Shown: positions 26,778-36,821, counted from the stretch's first letter. The stretch: 64,000 nt of DNA from Actinomadura mexicana (GCF_900188105.1 NZ_FZNP01000026.1:1-64000), one strand, 5' to 3'. Notes: generated by a model not told the origin, from the letters alone. Program-made: numbers and translations.

Positions 26778-27983
26778 ATGGACCGCTGGAGACCGCAGGT
26801 GAGGCCGACGCACTCGATCGGCGATCGTATCGCCGCGTACCGCACGGCGCGGCGGCTGACCCAGCGCCAGTTGGCCGCAGCGGCGCACGTGTCGCTGAGT
26901 CTGCTTCGGAAAGTTGAGCAGGGGGATCGTCCGGCGTCCGATCAGACGTTGGCCGCGATTGCTGAAGCGCTGGGTACGGAGCCGGACGTGCTGTCGGGCG
27001 AGCGGCGCTCGACCGACAGCCGGGTGCACGCGGCGGTGCCGAAGCTCCGGACGGCGATTGACGCCTATGACCTTCCTGAAGACGGGACTGTCCGGCCGCT
27101 GGCTCAGTTGCAGCAGGCGATCGGTGAGACGACTCGGTGGCGGTTATCGTCGCAGTACACGCGGCTGGCGGAGTCGTTGCCCGAGTTGCTGGGTGAGCTG
27201 ACTCGCTGTCGGCACGACGGGGGTGCCGACCAACGGGTGGCTGCAGCGCGGCTCCTCGGGTCGGCGTACCGGGCGGCCGACGCCGTCGCCTACAAGTACG
27301 GGTACTACGACTTATCGGCGCGGTTGGTGGAGTTGATGCGGGCATCCGCCGAGGCGGTGGAGGATCCGGCGCTCCTGGCGACGGCCGCCTATGTGCGGAC
27401 TGAGGTGTTCTTCGCCAGCGACAATCTCGCACCGGGGCTCCGGCTGCTGGAGAAGGCGCTAGATGACGTGCCACAGCCGAATACTCCGGAGCTGCGGGCA
27501 GCCGTAGGCGCGCTGCACATGCGGGCTGCGGTGATCGCCGCCAGGATGACCCAGGATTCATCGGCGGTGGACGAGCACTTCCAGCATGCTCGGCGGTTCG
27601 CGGGGACAGTACCCGAGGGTGTCTACAACGGGACCGCGTTCGGCCCGGTATCGCTGCTCGTGCACGAGGTGGCGCTCGCGGTTGAGCGCGGCGACGCGGC
27701 GCGTGCAGTGGAGGTCGCCAAAGGTGGGGCGGCGCTGTCGGGTTCCTTGGAAAGAGTGCCGGAGGAACGGCGGTCCCACTACTACATCGATGTGGCGCGG
27801 GCGCAGTTGTGGCTGGGACAGCGGGACGAGGCGTTCCGGTCGCTGCAGGCGGCCAAACGCATTGCTCCTCAGCACACTCGTGAGCATCCCTATGTGCGGG
27901 ACGTGCTGGTGAGGTTGCTGCGCCTCCATACTTCGCCACCACACGGGCTGGTGGCGTTCGCGGAGTGGGCGCGCGCAATCTAG
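26778..27983 (+). CDS. XRE-family regulator with TPR-like domain
   Basis: The 401-residue protein has a clear HTH_3 domain at about residues 14-70 (IGDRIAAYRTARRLTQRQLA...VSLSLLRKVEQGDRP) followed by about 320 residues of helical TPR-like repeats. Regulators of this type are common beside actinobacterial natural-product loci. It may control the lanthipeptide genes that start about 600 bases downstream; this is inference from position. Confidence 0.85.
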   Translation: MDRWRPQVRPTHSIGDRIAAYRTARRLTQRQLAAAAHVSLSLLRKVEQGDRPASDQTLAAIAEALGTEPDVLSGERRSTDSRVHAAVPKLRTAIDAYDLPEDGTVRPLAQLQQAIGETTRWRLSSQYTRLAESLPELLGELTRCRHDGGADQRVAAARLLGSAYRAADAVAYKYGYYDLSARLVELMRASAEAVEDPALLATAAYVRTEVFFASDNLAPGLRLLEKALDDVPQPNTPELRAAVGALHMRAAVIAARMTQDSSAVDEHFQHARRFAGTVPEGVYNGTAFGPVSLLVHEVALAVERGDAARAVEVAKGGAALSGSLERVPEERRSHYYIDVARAQLWLGQRDEAFRSLQAAKRIAPQHTREHPYVRDVLVRLLRLHTSPPHGLVAFAEWARAI

Positions 27984-28049
27984 CTGGCCTGGCGGTGGTG
28001 CCACCAGATGTGGCACTCGTGCCTCTCGTAAGCGGCGAGCATCATCGTC

Positions 28050-28265
28050 ATGTCCGCATCGAGTGCGCGCCGCGTGGACGCTTTCAAGTCCGAGTTGGAG
28101 AAGGCTTTTCCGCCGTGGCGGATCGTGGTGACTGATCGGTGCCGCTGGTGGGCCCTGCGCGGCCCGATGCCTCCGGAGCGGATCAACGAGGTGGACACGG
28201 TTGAGGCCGACACCCCTGAACAGCTCCGCGACAAGCTCGAAGAATTGGCGGCGGTGGCATCGTGA
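28050..28265 (+). CDS. small hypothetical protein
   Basis: A 71-residue protein with Trp-rich central region (WRIVVTDRCRWWALRG) and an acidic helical C-terminus. I recognise no family. It lies between the XRE regulator and the lanthipeptide genes on the same strand. Its amphipathic composition is protein-like, but no strong ribosome site is seen. Confidence 0.6.
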   Translation: MSASSARRVDAFKSELEKAFPPWRIVVTDRCRWWALRGPMPPERINEVDTVEADTPEQLRDKLEELAAVAS

Positions 28266-28559
28266 GCGCGAGGTCAGAGCCGCAGAGCACGATGGCGATG
28301 ATCGGCTGGATCGGCGGAGGCCGCTGCCTGAGCGCCTTGGTCGAAGGTAGGCGCAGGTGAGCGAGATGCCCCTGACTTGTCAGCCCTTCCGCGCTCTTGA
28401 GGTGCCCCTAGAGCGGTTTCCGAGATCAAGCCCGACCCCCTCGGACAGGCTTTGGTGCGAGGGGCGAGACCTGGCAGTGCAGAAGTGCAGCCGTCGGACA
28501 TCGACCAAGCGCAACGAGATCTACCCAAACCGCATCCGATCAGCAGATAGGAAACGAGC

Positions 28560-29855
28560 GTGACCGAGCCCCACGACAGCATCGGAGCCGGCGAGGCCAG
28601 CGGCGATCAGATCGCCTCCTGGCGCGACCGGGCTGTGGAGCAGCTCATTGGCAACGGGACGATCGTCTCGGACGCCGTCGCCAACGCGATGCGCACGGTG
28701 CCCCGTCACCTGTTCATCCCTGAAGTCTCGCCGGAGCAGGCCTACGAGCCGTTCCAGGCTGTGGTCACCAAGAGGGGTGAGGAAGGCAACGCGCTCAGCT
28801 CGGTCTCGGACATGCATGTCCAGGCCTTCATGCTGGAGCAGGCCGCGATCGTGCCGGGCATGAACGTCCTGGAGATCGGCAGTGGCGGGTACAACGCCGC
28901 GCTGCTCGCCGAACTCGTCGGCCCGTCCGGCACCGTCACCACGGTCGACATCGACCAGTACGTGACCGACCGGGCCAGCCGACTGCTCGATGAAGCCGGG
29001 TACTCGCGGGTGAACGTCGTTCTCGCCGACGCCGAGGTAGGCGTGCCCGCCTACGCGCCCTACGAGAGGATCCTGGTCACGATGGGGGCCTGGGACGTCC
29101 CGCCCGCCTGGCCGGCGCAGCTGGCCGAGGGCGGCCGCATCAGCACCGCCTTGCGTATCCGCGGGCTCCACCGGGTCATCACCTTCGAGCAAGCCGACGG
29201 GTACCTGGTCAGCACGGCGTCCAAGATGTTCGGGTTCGTAGCCGTGCAGGGCGCGGGCGCTCACCAGGCCAAGCTTCTGGTGATGCGTGACGGCGAGGTC
29301 ACTCTTCGGTTCGACGACGGGACTGACCTTGACTCCAGCATCTTCGAGGGTGTGTTCGACACTCCACGAGTAGAGGTCTGGAGCGGCGCCTTCATCGGTC
29401 TCGGCGAGTTTGTGGACACCGTGCAGATGTGGCTGGCCACCGCCTTCCCTGGGTTCTGCATGGTCCTGGTCGACCAGGACCGCGACACCGCCGCGGTCGC
29501 GCTGCGTAACGCCTCCTCGGCAATGGCTGTGGTCGACCACGCCGGGAACCTTGCCTACCTGACGACCCGGCCGGCGACTGAGGACGGCCGCAAGGCGCTG
29601 GAGTACGGCGTGCACGCTTACGGTCCCGACGCCGCCCGACTCGCCGAGTCGGTGGCCGAACAGTTGCGGGTCTGGAGCCGAAAGCACCGCAGGGGTTCTG
29701 GCCCGCAGTACCGGATCTACCCGGCTGGCACGCCCGACGAGCTGCTACCTCACGGGCGCGTCGTGGAAAAGGTGCACAGCCGGGTCTCGATCTCCTGGCC
29801 GCAGGCGGCGCCCGCCGTGGTCGGCCAGGGGTTTTCTGCAACCCCCGTCAAGTGA
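28560..29855 (+). CDS. FxLD-system O-methyltransferase (PCMT-like)
   Basis: The 431-residue protein has a protein-L-isoaspartate-methyltransferase-like domain in its first 220 residues, with an AdoMet motif VLEIGSGGYNAALL and the TVDIDQYV acidic loop. A C-terminal extension of about 200 residues is typical of the methyltransferases that accompany FxLD lanthipeptides. Related enzymes methylate a precursor Asp, which then cyclises to succinimide and can give isoaspartate. The target here would be an Asp in the core of the next gene's product. It starts at GTG with GGAAAC upstream and ends just before the precursor gene. Confidence 0.85.
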   Translation: MTEPHDSIGAGEASGDQIASWRDRAVEQLIGNGTIVSDAVANAMRTVPRHLFIPEVSPEQAYEPFQAVVTKRGEEGNALSSVSDMHVQAFMLEQAAIVPGMNVLEIGSGGYNAALLAELVGPSGTVTTVDIDQYVTDRASRLLDEAGYSRVNVVLADAEVGVPAYAPYERILVTMGAWDVPPAWPAQLAEGGRISTALRIRGLHRVITFEQADGYLVSTASKMFGFVAVQGAGAHQAKLLVMRDGEVTLRFDDGTDLDSSIFEGVFDTPRVEVWSGAFIGLGEFVDTVQMWLATAFPGFCMVLVDQDRDTAAVALRNASSAMAVVDHAGNLAYLTTRPATEDGRKALEYGVHAYGPDAARLAESVAEQLRVWSRKHRRGSGPQYRIYPAGTPDELLPHGRVVEKVHSRVSISWPQAAPAVVGQGFSATPVK

Positions 29856-29869
29856 GGAGAGTGGTCAGC

Positions 29870-30070
29870 ATGTTCAACGGCCAGGACTCAGGTGGCGCCA
29901 CAGCACTGGCTGAGCGGCCTGTCGAGGAGGACGAGTTCTACCTCGACGTGCGAGTGCTCGTCGCCTACGCCCCGGCGGCGCGCGGAGACTGCCCGACCGA
30001 CGATGGCTGCGGCAACACCTGCTCGGGCAACGCCAGCTCGTGCAACTCCACGTTCGACGATCCGTCCTGA
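29870..30070 (+). CDS. FxLD-family lanthipeptide precursor
   Basis: The 66-residue peptide has a leader containing EFYLDVRV, which fits the FxLD leader motif, and a Cys/Ser/Thr-rich core after about residue 40 (CPTDDGCGNTC, then SSCNSTF). The core has four Cys and five Ser/Thr for lanthionine formation and a TDD site that could be the methyltransferase target. The ATG at 29870 lies nine bases after GAGGAGA, better placed than the nearby GTG codons. The peptide sits between its methyltransferase and dehydratase genes. The leader cleavage site is not obvious. Confidence 0.88.
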   Translation: MFNGQDSGGATALAERPVEEDEFYLDVRVLVAYAPAARGDCPTDDGCGNTCSGNASSCNSTFDDPS

Positions 30071-30141
30071 CTGAGTTGCTGTCGGCACGCCGCGCGGCGT
30101 GCCGACAGCACTGTCGCAAGTGGAGCCTGGGAGGTCTGAAG

Positions 30142-33100
30142 ATGGCGGCGAGATCAGAGGTCTACCGATGGACGGGGGCAGCACTGCTGCGCGCGAGCAC
30201 CGCGCCCGGCGGGCTGGACCTGCCCGTTGACCTGGACCCGGACGATCCAAGCTTTGTCGGCCGTGCGGTCCGCTGGCTGTCAGAAGTGGCTCATCGACCC
30301 AAGATCCACGCCGCCTTGGCCGCCGCGAGCCCGGCGCTGCTGGAGGCCATCCATGCGCTCACCTCCAGCGAGCACCCCGATCCGCGGCAGGCGCGCCGCG
30401 TGCTGATCGCCATGGCGTCGTACCTGCTGAGGTGGGACCGCCGCCCCACTCCGTTCGGTCTGTTCGCTGGCGTGGCCGTGGCGCGGTTCGGGCGCTCACC
30501 TCGTGTTACCTGGAGGCAGAACCACAAGGCGGTGATCCGTGCCGATTCGAGCTGGCTCGGCGACGTCCTCGCGGCCCTGCACAAGGATCCGGAACTGCTG
30601 GACCGGTTACCGATCATTGCCAACAGCACCGGGTATGTGCGTGGCGGACGGTTCGTCGTCCCTGGGCCATCACCCGACGGCGCGGCCCAGGACCTGGCGC
30701 CCGTCGAGGTGTCAGTGCGATACAGCCGACCCGTACGCGTCGCTGTAGAAGTGCAGCGCCCCGTGCCGTTCGGCGAACTCACAGCCCAGCTCGCCGAGAA
30801 GTTCCCCTCCGCCAGGGGTGAACAGATCAAGGACATGCTGATCGGCCTGCTGGAGCAGAACGTGTTGATCAGCGGCCTTCGAGCGCCCATGACCTGTACG
30901 GACGCCCTCGGCCACGCCTGTGACGAACTCCGGGCCGCAGGGGCTCACAACGTCCCAGCGATCAGCGGCCTTGTGGACACCTTGTCCAGGGTGCATCGGG
31001 CGATCTCTGTGAACAGCCCGGCGGCTGAGCCTCCGTGGAGGAGCTTGACGGAAGAGATGAGAACCGTCAGCAAGGTGGCCTCCACGCCGCTGGCTGTCGA
31101 CATGGCCTTGGACTGCGACGTGCAGCTTCCCGAACAGGTGGCCCGCGAAGCCCGTGACGCCGTCGAAGTTCTCTACCGGCTGTCGCCATACCCGTTCGGC
31201 TATCCAGCCTGGCGCGACTACCACACCCGGTTCTTGGCCTGGTACGGAACGGGCGCTGTGGTGCCGGTCCTGGACCTGGTCGCCGACAGCGGACTTGGGC
31301 TGCCAGCGGAGTATCTCGGCTCGCCGTGGGGGCGCGCAGTCCGGGCCGTGACCGAACGCGAAGAGCACATGCTGGCTTTGATCCAGGAAGCCACGATGGG
31401 CGGCCGCGACGAGATCGTCTTGACCGATGAGGCGATCGAGCGCCTCTCGGCCGGCGACGGCACGGGGGTGAGCCTGCCATCACGTGTCGAGATTGCGGTG
31501 GAGGTCTGCGCTGCTTCGTTGGAGGCGTTGAATCGTGGGCGGTTCGTGCTATGGGTGACCGGCACTCCTCGGCCAGGCAGCAGCATGATCGGCCGACATG
31601 CGCACCTGCTGCCGCCCGACAGCCGAGACCTCCTCGTGCGGAGCTTCGCTGTATCCGCACCGGACACAGTCGCTGCGCAGTTGACCTTCCCGCCGCGAAA
31701 GCGCCGCAACGAGAACATAGCCCGCACCCAGCGGCTCCTCCCCACCGTGATCGCCCTGGGAGACCACAGTCCCCACAGGGAGGATCAGATTCCCTTGGCC
31801 GATCTCGCGGTAACGGCAGACAAGGATCGGTTTCACCTCGTTCGGATATCCACCGGTCAGATTGTCGAGCCGCGTGTGGCGCACGCGCTGGAAGCCGGCA
31901 TCCATACCCCTCCGCTCGCACGGTTCCTCGCCGAGATCTCCACCTCGCGATGCGCGGTATACAAGGCATTCCACTTCGGCGTCGCCGCCCAGATGCCCTT
32001 CCTGCCCCGCGTCCGCTTCAGACGCACCATCCTCGCCCCAGCCCGGTGGCTGCTCTCCGCAGATGAGCTACCAGGCCATGCTGCTCCGACAGCAGAGTGG
32101 GACAAGTGCCTCGACGCCTGGCGCAAGCGGTGGCGAGTGCCCGAACACGTCGCGATGGTCGAACATGATCGGCGGCAACCCGTGGACCTGGGCCATCGGC
32201 TTCACCGGCTGCTCTTGCGCACCCGCCTGAACAACGCCGGCCGTCTCGAGCTCCGCGAGACCTCCGCGCCCGACGAGCTGGCATGGATCGGCCGCGCTCA
32301 TGAGATCGTCATCCCCTTCACCAGAGCCCTGGATCCCGTACGACCACCCGGCAACCGGCGCCCCCTTCTGCCCGAGATCGAAGCCTTACCCGGACGATCG
32401 GCCGTCCTGTACGTACAGATCCACGGCCACCCAGCGCGCTGCGATGAACTGCTGACCGAACACACGGCCAAGCTCATCAGCGCCTTCGGCCAGGACCCGC
32501 CGCACTGGTGGTTCCGGCGTCACCGTGAGATCCGGCGTCCCGAGGTCGATCCCTACCTAGCCCTCTACCTTCGCCTCTCATCGCCCGCGGCATATGGCGC
32601 CGCTGCCGAGAAAGTCAGTGACTGGGCAGCCGACCTGCGCCGCGAACGCCTCGTCTCTCACATCACACTCGCCACCTACCAACCCCAGACGGGCCGTTAC
32701 GGCCACGGCGCAGCGATGGACGCCGCCCTACAGGTCTTCGCCGCCGATTCCAGCGCGGCCATTACCCAGATCACCACCGCCACCAGGGCGGGTCTACGGC
32801 CGCAGGCGCTCGCCGCGGCCAGCATGGTCGACCTGACGATCAGCTTCATCGGCACCCCGAGCGAAGGCATGCACTGGCTCCTCCGGGAGCTACCCCAACA
32901 GCACGGCCTCCTCGGCCCCGAGGTCCGTGACCAGGCCCTCGCCCTGGCCGACCCCGACCGCGAATGGTCGAACCTGCACGCCCTGCCCAGCGGCCCCGAG
33001 CTGACCGCGCGATGGGGACGGCGCGCCGCCGCTCTCGCCGCCTACCGCAAGCAACTCGACGACGAACGTGACGCCCACCGTGCGCTGCACTCCCTGCTGC

Positions 33101-33210
33101 ACCTGCACCACAACCGTGCGGTTGGTGTCGACACCGACCAGGAGCGAGTCACCAACAGGCTCGTACGAAGCTGCGCCCTCCGCCACACGGCCTCCCACAA
33201 GGGCCGATGA
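30142..33210 (+). CDS. LanB lanthipeptide dehydratase
   Basis: The 1022-residue protein has the length and layout of full class I dehydratases: an N-terminal glutamylation domain (about 1-750) and a SpaB-type elimination domain in the last 270 residues (from about 740, beginning LPGRSAVLYVQIHGHP). Early motifs include SYLLRWDRRPTPFGLFAGVAVARFG, which matches the family. It uses Glu-tRNA to glutamylate core Ser/Thr, then eliminates glutamate. The ATG at 30142 follows GGGAGGTC. The C-terminus meets lanC almost without a gap. Confidence 0.92.
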   Translation: MAARSEVYRWTGAALLRASTAPGGLDLPVDLDPDDPSFVGRAVRWLSEVAHRPKIHAALAAASPALLEAIHALTSSEHPDPRQARRVLIAMASYLLRWDRRPTPFGLFAGVAVARFGRSPRVTWRQNHKAVIRADSSWLGDVLAALHKDPELLDRLPIIANSTGYVRGGRFVVPGPSPDGAAQDLAPVEVSVRYSRPVRVAVEVQRPVPFGELTAQLAEKFPSARGEQIKDMLIGLLEQNVLISGLRAPMTCTDALGHACDELRAAGAHNVPAISGLVDTLSRVHRAISVNSPAAEPPWRSLTEEMRTVSKVASTPLAVDMALDCDVQLPEQVAREARDAVEVLYRLSPYPFGYPAWRDYHTRFLAWYGTGAVVPVLDLVADSGLGLPAEYLGSPWGRAVRAVTEREEHMLALIQEATMGGRDEIVLTDEAIERLSAGDGTGVSLPSRVEIAVEVCAASLEALNRGRFVLWVTGTPRPGSSMIGRHAHLLPPDSRDLLVRSFAVSAPDTVAAQLTFPPRKRRNENIARTQRLLPTVIALGDHSPHREDQIPLADLAVTADKDRFHLVRISTGQIVEPRVAHALEAGIHTPPLARFLAEISTSRCAVYKAFHFGVAAQMPFLPRVRFRRTILAPARWLLSADELPGHAAPTAEWDKCLDAWRKRWRVPEHVAMVEHDRRQPVDLGHRLHRLLLRTRLNNAGRLELRETSAPDELAWIGRAHEIVIPFTRALDPVRPPGNRRPLLPEIEALPGRSAVLYVQIHGHPARCDELLTEHTAKLISAFGQDPPHWWFRRHREIRRPEVDPYLALYLRLSSPAAYGAAAEKVSDWAADLRRERLVSHITLATYQPQTGRYGHGAAMDAALQVFAADSSAAITQITTATRAGLRPQALAAASMVDLTISFIGTPSEGMHWLLRELPQQHGLLGPEVRDQALALADPDREWSNLHALPSGPELTARWGRRAAALAAYRKQLDDERDAHRALHSLLHLHHNRAVGVDTDQERVTNRLVRSCALRHTASHKGR

Positions 33211-33211
33211 C

Positions 33212-34453
33212 GTGAGCGCTCCCACCAAGACCCGCTCCGACCTGGCCGACGCCGCCGACCAGTACGCCGCGCTCCTGGCCCGTCCCGAACCTCCATCAGC
33301 CGACCGGCCCTGGCTCGCCCAAGCCCTCCACAAAGGAGCCGCTGGAACCGCCCTCCTCCACATCGAACGCGCCCGGTGCGGTCGGGGAAGCTGGCAGCAG
33401 GCGCATACCTGGATCACTCATGCCGTCGCCGGGGAGGTCAGCGCGGCCCACACTGCGGGCCTCTACCTCGGCGCCCCCGCTATCGCCTTTGTTCTCGACA
33501 CCGCCGCTGGGTCAGAAAGCCGCTACCAGAACGGCCTCGCCGACGTCGACCGGCACGTGGCGGCACTTGCTCATGATCGCGTCGACTTGGCCGCAGCTCG
33601 GGTGAAGCGTGGAGACCTGCCCGGATTCCACGAGTACGACGTCTTCTTCGGCCTGACGGGTATCGGCGCCCTACTGCTACGGCGTGATCCCGGCGGAAGC
33701 GCGATGGAACGGGTGCTGACCTACTTGGTCGACCTCACCCGCCCCGTTCCCGGCCCGGACGGCCGCAGCGTCCCCGGATGGTGGGTTGGCCACGATCCGC
33801 ACCGCCGAGAGTCCGCACAGTTCCGCGCCGGTCACGGCAATTTCGGGTTTGCCCACGGGATCACCGGTCCGTTGGCTCTACTCAGCCATGCCGCGCGAGG
33901 CGGCGTGATGGTCGATGGCCACGCCGACGCCATCCACCGCATCACCGCATGGCTGGACGCATGGCGGCAAGACTCCGACAAGGGCCCATGGTGGCCAGAG
34001 TGGATCACACTTGCGGAGCTGCGCGCCCATCGCCCCAACCAGCTCGGACCCCACCGGCCGAGCTGGTGCTACGGAACTCCGGGGATCGCACGCGCCGGAC
34101 AACTCGCTGGCCTGGCAAGCGGAAATCCCCATCTTCGACGCACCTATGAAGAAGCGCTCCTGCGCTGCCTCCAAGACCCGGCTCAGCAAGCCAAGATCAC
34201 CGATGCCGGCATCTGCCACGGCCTCGCCGGGCTCTGTCAGACGGCCTGGCGAGCCGCTCAGGACGCCGCATGCCCGGCGCTCGCGGCCTGCCTCCCGGAT
34301 CTCGCCGACCGCCTTGGCCAATACGCGCACCCCAACGCGGCGAGGGGAAGCGGGTTCCTCGAAGGCAACGCCGGGACCGCCCTCGCTCTCACCTCCGCCG
34401 CCAGCGACTCTGCACCGACCTCGGGATGGGACAGATGCTTGTTGATCAGCTAG
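33212..34453 (+). CDS. LanC-like lanthionine cyclase
   Basis: The 413-residue protein has the zinc ligands of LanC cyclases: Cys286 in SWCYGTPG and Cys335-His336 in GICHGLAGL. The catalytic-type His in GFAHGITG is at about 215. It adds Cys thiols to dehydrated residues to form the rings. The GTG start is two bases after the lanB stop, and the end overlaps the next gene by about 28 bases, so the three are co-translated. Confidence 0.93.
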   Translation: MSAPTKTRSDLADAADQYAALLARPEPPSADRPWLAQALHKGAAGTALLHIERARCGRGSWQQAHTWITHAVAGEVSAAHTAGLYLGAPAIAFVLDTAAGSESRYQNGLADVDRHVAALAHDRVDLAAARVKRGDLPGFHEYDVFFGLTGIGALLLRRDPGGSAMERVLTYLVDLTRPVPGPDGRSVPGWWVGHDPHRRESAQFRAGHGNFGFAHGITGPLALLSHAARGGVMVDGHADAIHRITAWLDAWRQDSDKGPWWPEWITLAELRAHRPNQLGPHRPSWCYGTPGIARAGQLAGLASGNPHLRRTYEEALLRCLQDPAQQAKITDAGICHGLAGLCQTAWRAAQDAACPALAACLPDLADRLGQYAHPNAARGSGFLEGNAGTALALTSAASDSAPTSGWDRCLLIS

Positions 34454-36576
34454 TCAGGTCACCCACCGAACAAGCCGTGCTCGCAGTACTGGCCGGCGCG
34501 CCCCTCGCCGAGACGGCCGTCGCGGCCGGCCTGGAGCCAACCGACCTGGCCGAAGCCGTCACGACCTACCGGCTGGGCGGGCGCCAGGCCCTGACCGAGC
34601 AGGAGGTGGCCAAATGGCGGCAGATCTACGTCCGCTTCCCCCACTGGGAGTTCAGCGAACAGACGGCCGTCACCCATCTGGCTCCGTTCCTGCGCCAAGC
34701 CGAGACCGACGGACTGATCAGCACATGGTGGTTCATGCGAAAGCACCCTTGCTGGAGGCTGCGCCTTATCCCCGGCCCCGCGGCCGATTCCCTCCAGGAC
34801 CCGATCGGGACGGCGTTGGACGACCTGGCTGAGAGCGAGGCGATCGACGGCTGGTGGCCCGGTGTGTATGAGGCCGAAACCGCCGCCTTCGGCGGCCAAG
34901 ACGGCATGACCGCTGCGCACCAACTCTTTTACGACGACAGCCGCGCGATCCTGCGGCACCTTGCCGGAACCAACATCGGCCTCGGACGCCGCGAACTGTC
35001 CCTCCTGCTGTGCGGCACACTGATGAACTCGGCAGGGCTGGAGTGGTACGAACAAGGCGACGTCTGGCACCGAGTCGCGCGCGAGCGACCGCTTCCTCCC
35101 GAAGTCCCCGCCCGCAAACTCGATGCGATGGCCGACAGTCTCCGGACCTTGATGCTCGCCGACACCTCCAGGGCAGGAGCGCTCTTCGACACCAGTGGGC
35201 CTCTCACCCACGCTGCCGACTGGGCAGAATCCTTCCGCCGTGCCGGTCAGATTCTCGGCGCCTTTGCCCGATCCGGAAGGCTTCAGCGAGGGCTCCGGGA
35301 CGTCCTGAGCTACCACATCATCTTCCACTGGAACCGTCTCGGGCTCCCCGCCCGCCAGCAGAGCGTCCTGGCTTGGGCCGCCCGGGCGGCGATCCTTGGG
35401 CCGTCCTCGGAGACCGTGTCTGCTGCAAACCCTCGCCGTGCCGGATCTCGGACAAGCGCTCCTGCCGACCTCACCCACATTGCAGGCCGATTCCCGCTGA
35501 TCATCCAGCCCAGGCCGCGCGGCACCAGCCTCCATGACCGCGTGCGCCAGGTGCGCGACTATGCCTCCACCTGCATTGAAACAACCCAGGCAGAAGAAAG
35601 GATCGACCTCACCTGCACAGCCTGGAATTTGGCCGCGCTCATTGCCGCAGACTGCGCGCTCACTGACCTGGCGATCGACCTGTGCGAACGGCAGTTCCAA
35701 ATCTTCCAGTCAGCCTGGCCACTGTCCGGCCGGACGGCCATTGCCGCACTCCAGCCCATCGTGAATCTCGCCCGCCTCGACCTTCGTGCCCGCAACCCGG
35801 AACAGGCCTACCAAACCCTCCTCCAACTCCATCGCGCGATCCATCACGGCGGTGATGTCGAGGTTCGCGGCACGCCAATCTGCTTCGATGGCTTCACCTC
35901 CTCCGCCGCTGCTCGCACCAACGTGGAACCATGGCTCAGAACCGTCCTCCGCGAGGACGGCACCCGAGCCCTTGCAGCTGCCCGGCAGTGGCAGCGAGCG
36001 GCCTGCAACGCTGCTGAACACGCGGTGCCTGGTGGGGGGATCGATGAAGCCATCCAGATGACGATCGTCAGCCAGACGATGAACGGTCACTTCGATGCCG
36101 CTTACTCCACCTTCCCCACGGTCAACCTCAGCGCTCCATGGGATCAAGCGACCGTGCACTGCCTGCGCACTTTCGTCGACATCGCCTGCGGGCAGCCGGA
36201 CCTCAGCGTCCTTCCCTCGTTGCTGGTCACCGCTCGCCACACCGTCCATCGGCCGGACCGCAGGAGAGTGACGACCCAGATCCGACTGGGCTTGACCGCG
36301 GTCGACCTCTCCTTAGAGCTCGACCCGAATCAGGCGAAGCTTCTGTACGCCGAGGTAGCCGAAGCCGCTTCCAGATCCGGCGATGCCTTCGCCGCGCGGG
36401 AAGTACTGAAACACCCCCACAAAGAAGGGCTCAGCTCGGCTCAGAACGCCGCGCTCACAGAGCTCGTCGAGCGGGCTGCCCTCGGACGGGGGAGCATTCA
36501 GCCGGACCTTCTGGCTGAACTAACAGACTCGGTCGAAACGGCCGGCCAGGTCCTTCGGGACGCTCTCTCCGGGTGA
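34426..36576 (+). CDS. thiopeptide-type bacteriocin biosynthesis protein with TPR-like extension
   Basis: The 716-residue protein has a short N-terminal helical domain (1-60), then a domain of the thiopeptide-type biosynthesis family (about 62-320, with WRQIYVRFPHWEF and RLRLIPGP), related to the LanB elimination domain. Residues about 370-710 form a long helical region resembling TPR repeats. As LanB already has an elimination domain, this may be a second catalytic or substrate-handling partner. The start is ATG 34426 or 34435, both inside the end of lanC. Confidence 0.8.
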   Translation: MGQMLVDQLVRSPTEQAVLAVLAGAPLAETAVAAGLEPTDLAEAVTTYRLGGRQALTEQEVAKWRQIYVRFPHWEFSEQTAVTHLAPFLRQAETDGLISTWWFMRKHPCWRLRLIPGPAADSLQDPIGTALDDLAESEAIDGWWPGVYEAETAAFGGQDGMTAAHQLFYDDSRAILRHLAGTNIGLGRRELSLLLCGTLMNSAGLEWYEQGDVWHRVARERPLPPEVPARKLDAMADSLRTLMLADTSRAGALFDTSGPLTHAADWAESFRRAGQILGAFARSGRLQRGLRDVLSYHIIFHWNRLGLPARQQSVLAWAARAAILGPSSETVSAANPRRAGSRTSAPADLTHIAGRFPLIIQPRPRGTSLHDRVRQVRDYASTCIETTQAEERIDLTCTAWNLAALIAADCALTDLAIDLCERQFQIFQSAWPLSGRTAIAALQPIVNLARLDLRARNPEQAYQTLLQLHRAIHHGGDVEVRGTPICFDGFTSSAAARTNVEPWLRTVLREDGTRALAAARQWQRAACNAAEHAVPGGGIDEAIQMTIVSQTMNGHFDAAYSTFPTVNLSAPWDQATVHCLRTFVDIACGQPDLSVLPSLLVTARHTVHRPDRRRVTTQIRLGLTAVDLSLELDPNQAKLLYAEVAEAASRSGDAFAAREVLKHPHKEGLSSAQNAALTELVERAALGRGSIQPDLLAELTDSVETAGQVLRDALSG

Positions 36577-36821
36577 CGGCTGCTTCTGGAGAAGCAGGCA
36601 CCGCGCAGAGAGCACCGCGGCCGGGGCCCGTCGTCGTCCTGGCAATGTCCATGGAAGCTCGGTCGCGTTCGGAGCGCCGCGCGATCTCGGCGGGGGAGTG
36701 GGGCCAAGCACAGGGGGCAGATCTCCGTGGTATATGGCGCGGGCGGTTGTTGCAGGCGGACATCGGCGGCGTTCTGGTCGCCGAGGTGGAACGCGGAATG
36801 TCCGACCGCGGCGCACAGTAA
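36573..36821 (+). CDS. small hypothetical protein at the end of the lanthipeptide operon
   Basis: An 82-residue frame starts at a GTG overlapping the previous stop (GTGA) and ends 19 bases before a strong hairpin. The overlap and the terminator suggest it is the last gene of the operon. The N-terminal third is Ala/Pro/Arg-rich and I recognise no family, so the call rests on layout rather than on sequence. Confidence 0.45.
   Translation: MTAASGEAGTAQRAPRPGPVVVLAMSMEARSRSERRAISAGEWGQAQGADLRGIWRGRLLQADIGGVLVAEVERGMSDRGAQ

Noticed and set aside
28357..28563. A 68-residue gene overlapping the methyltransferase start
   Set aside because: It overlaps by four bases, but the product has no protein-like pattern and no ribosome site is seen.
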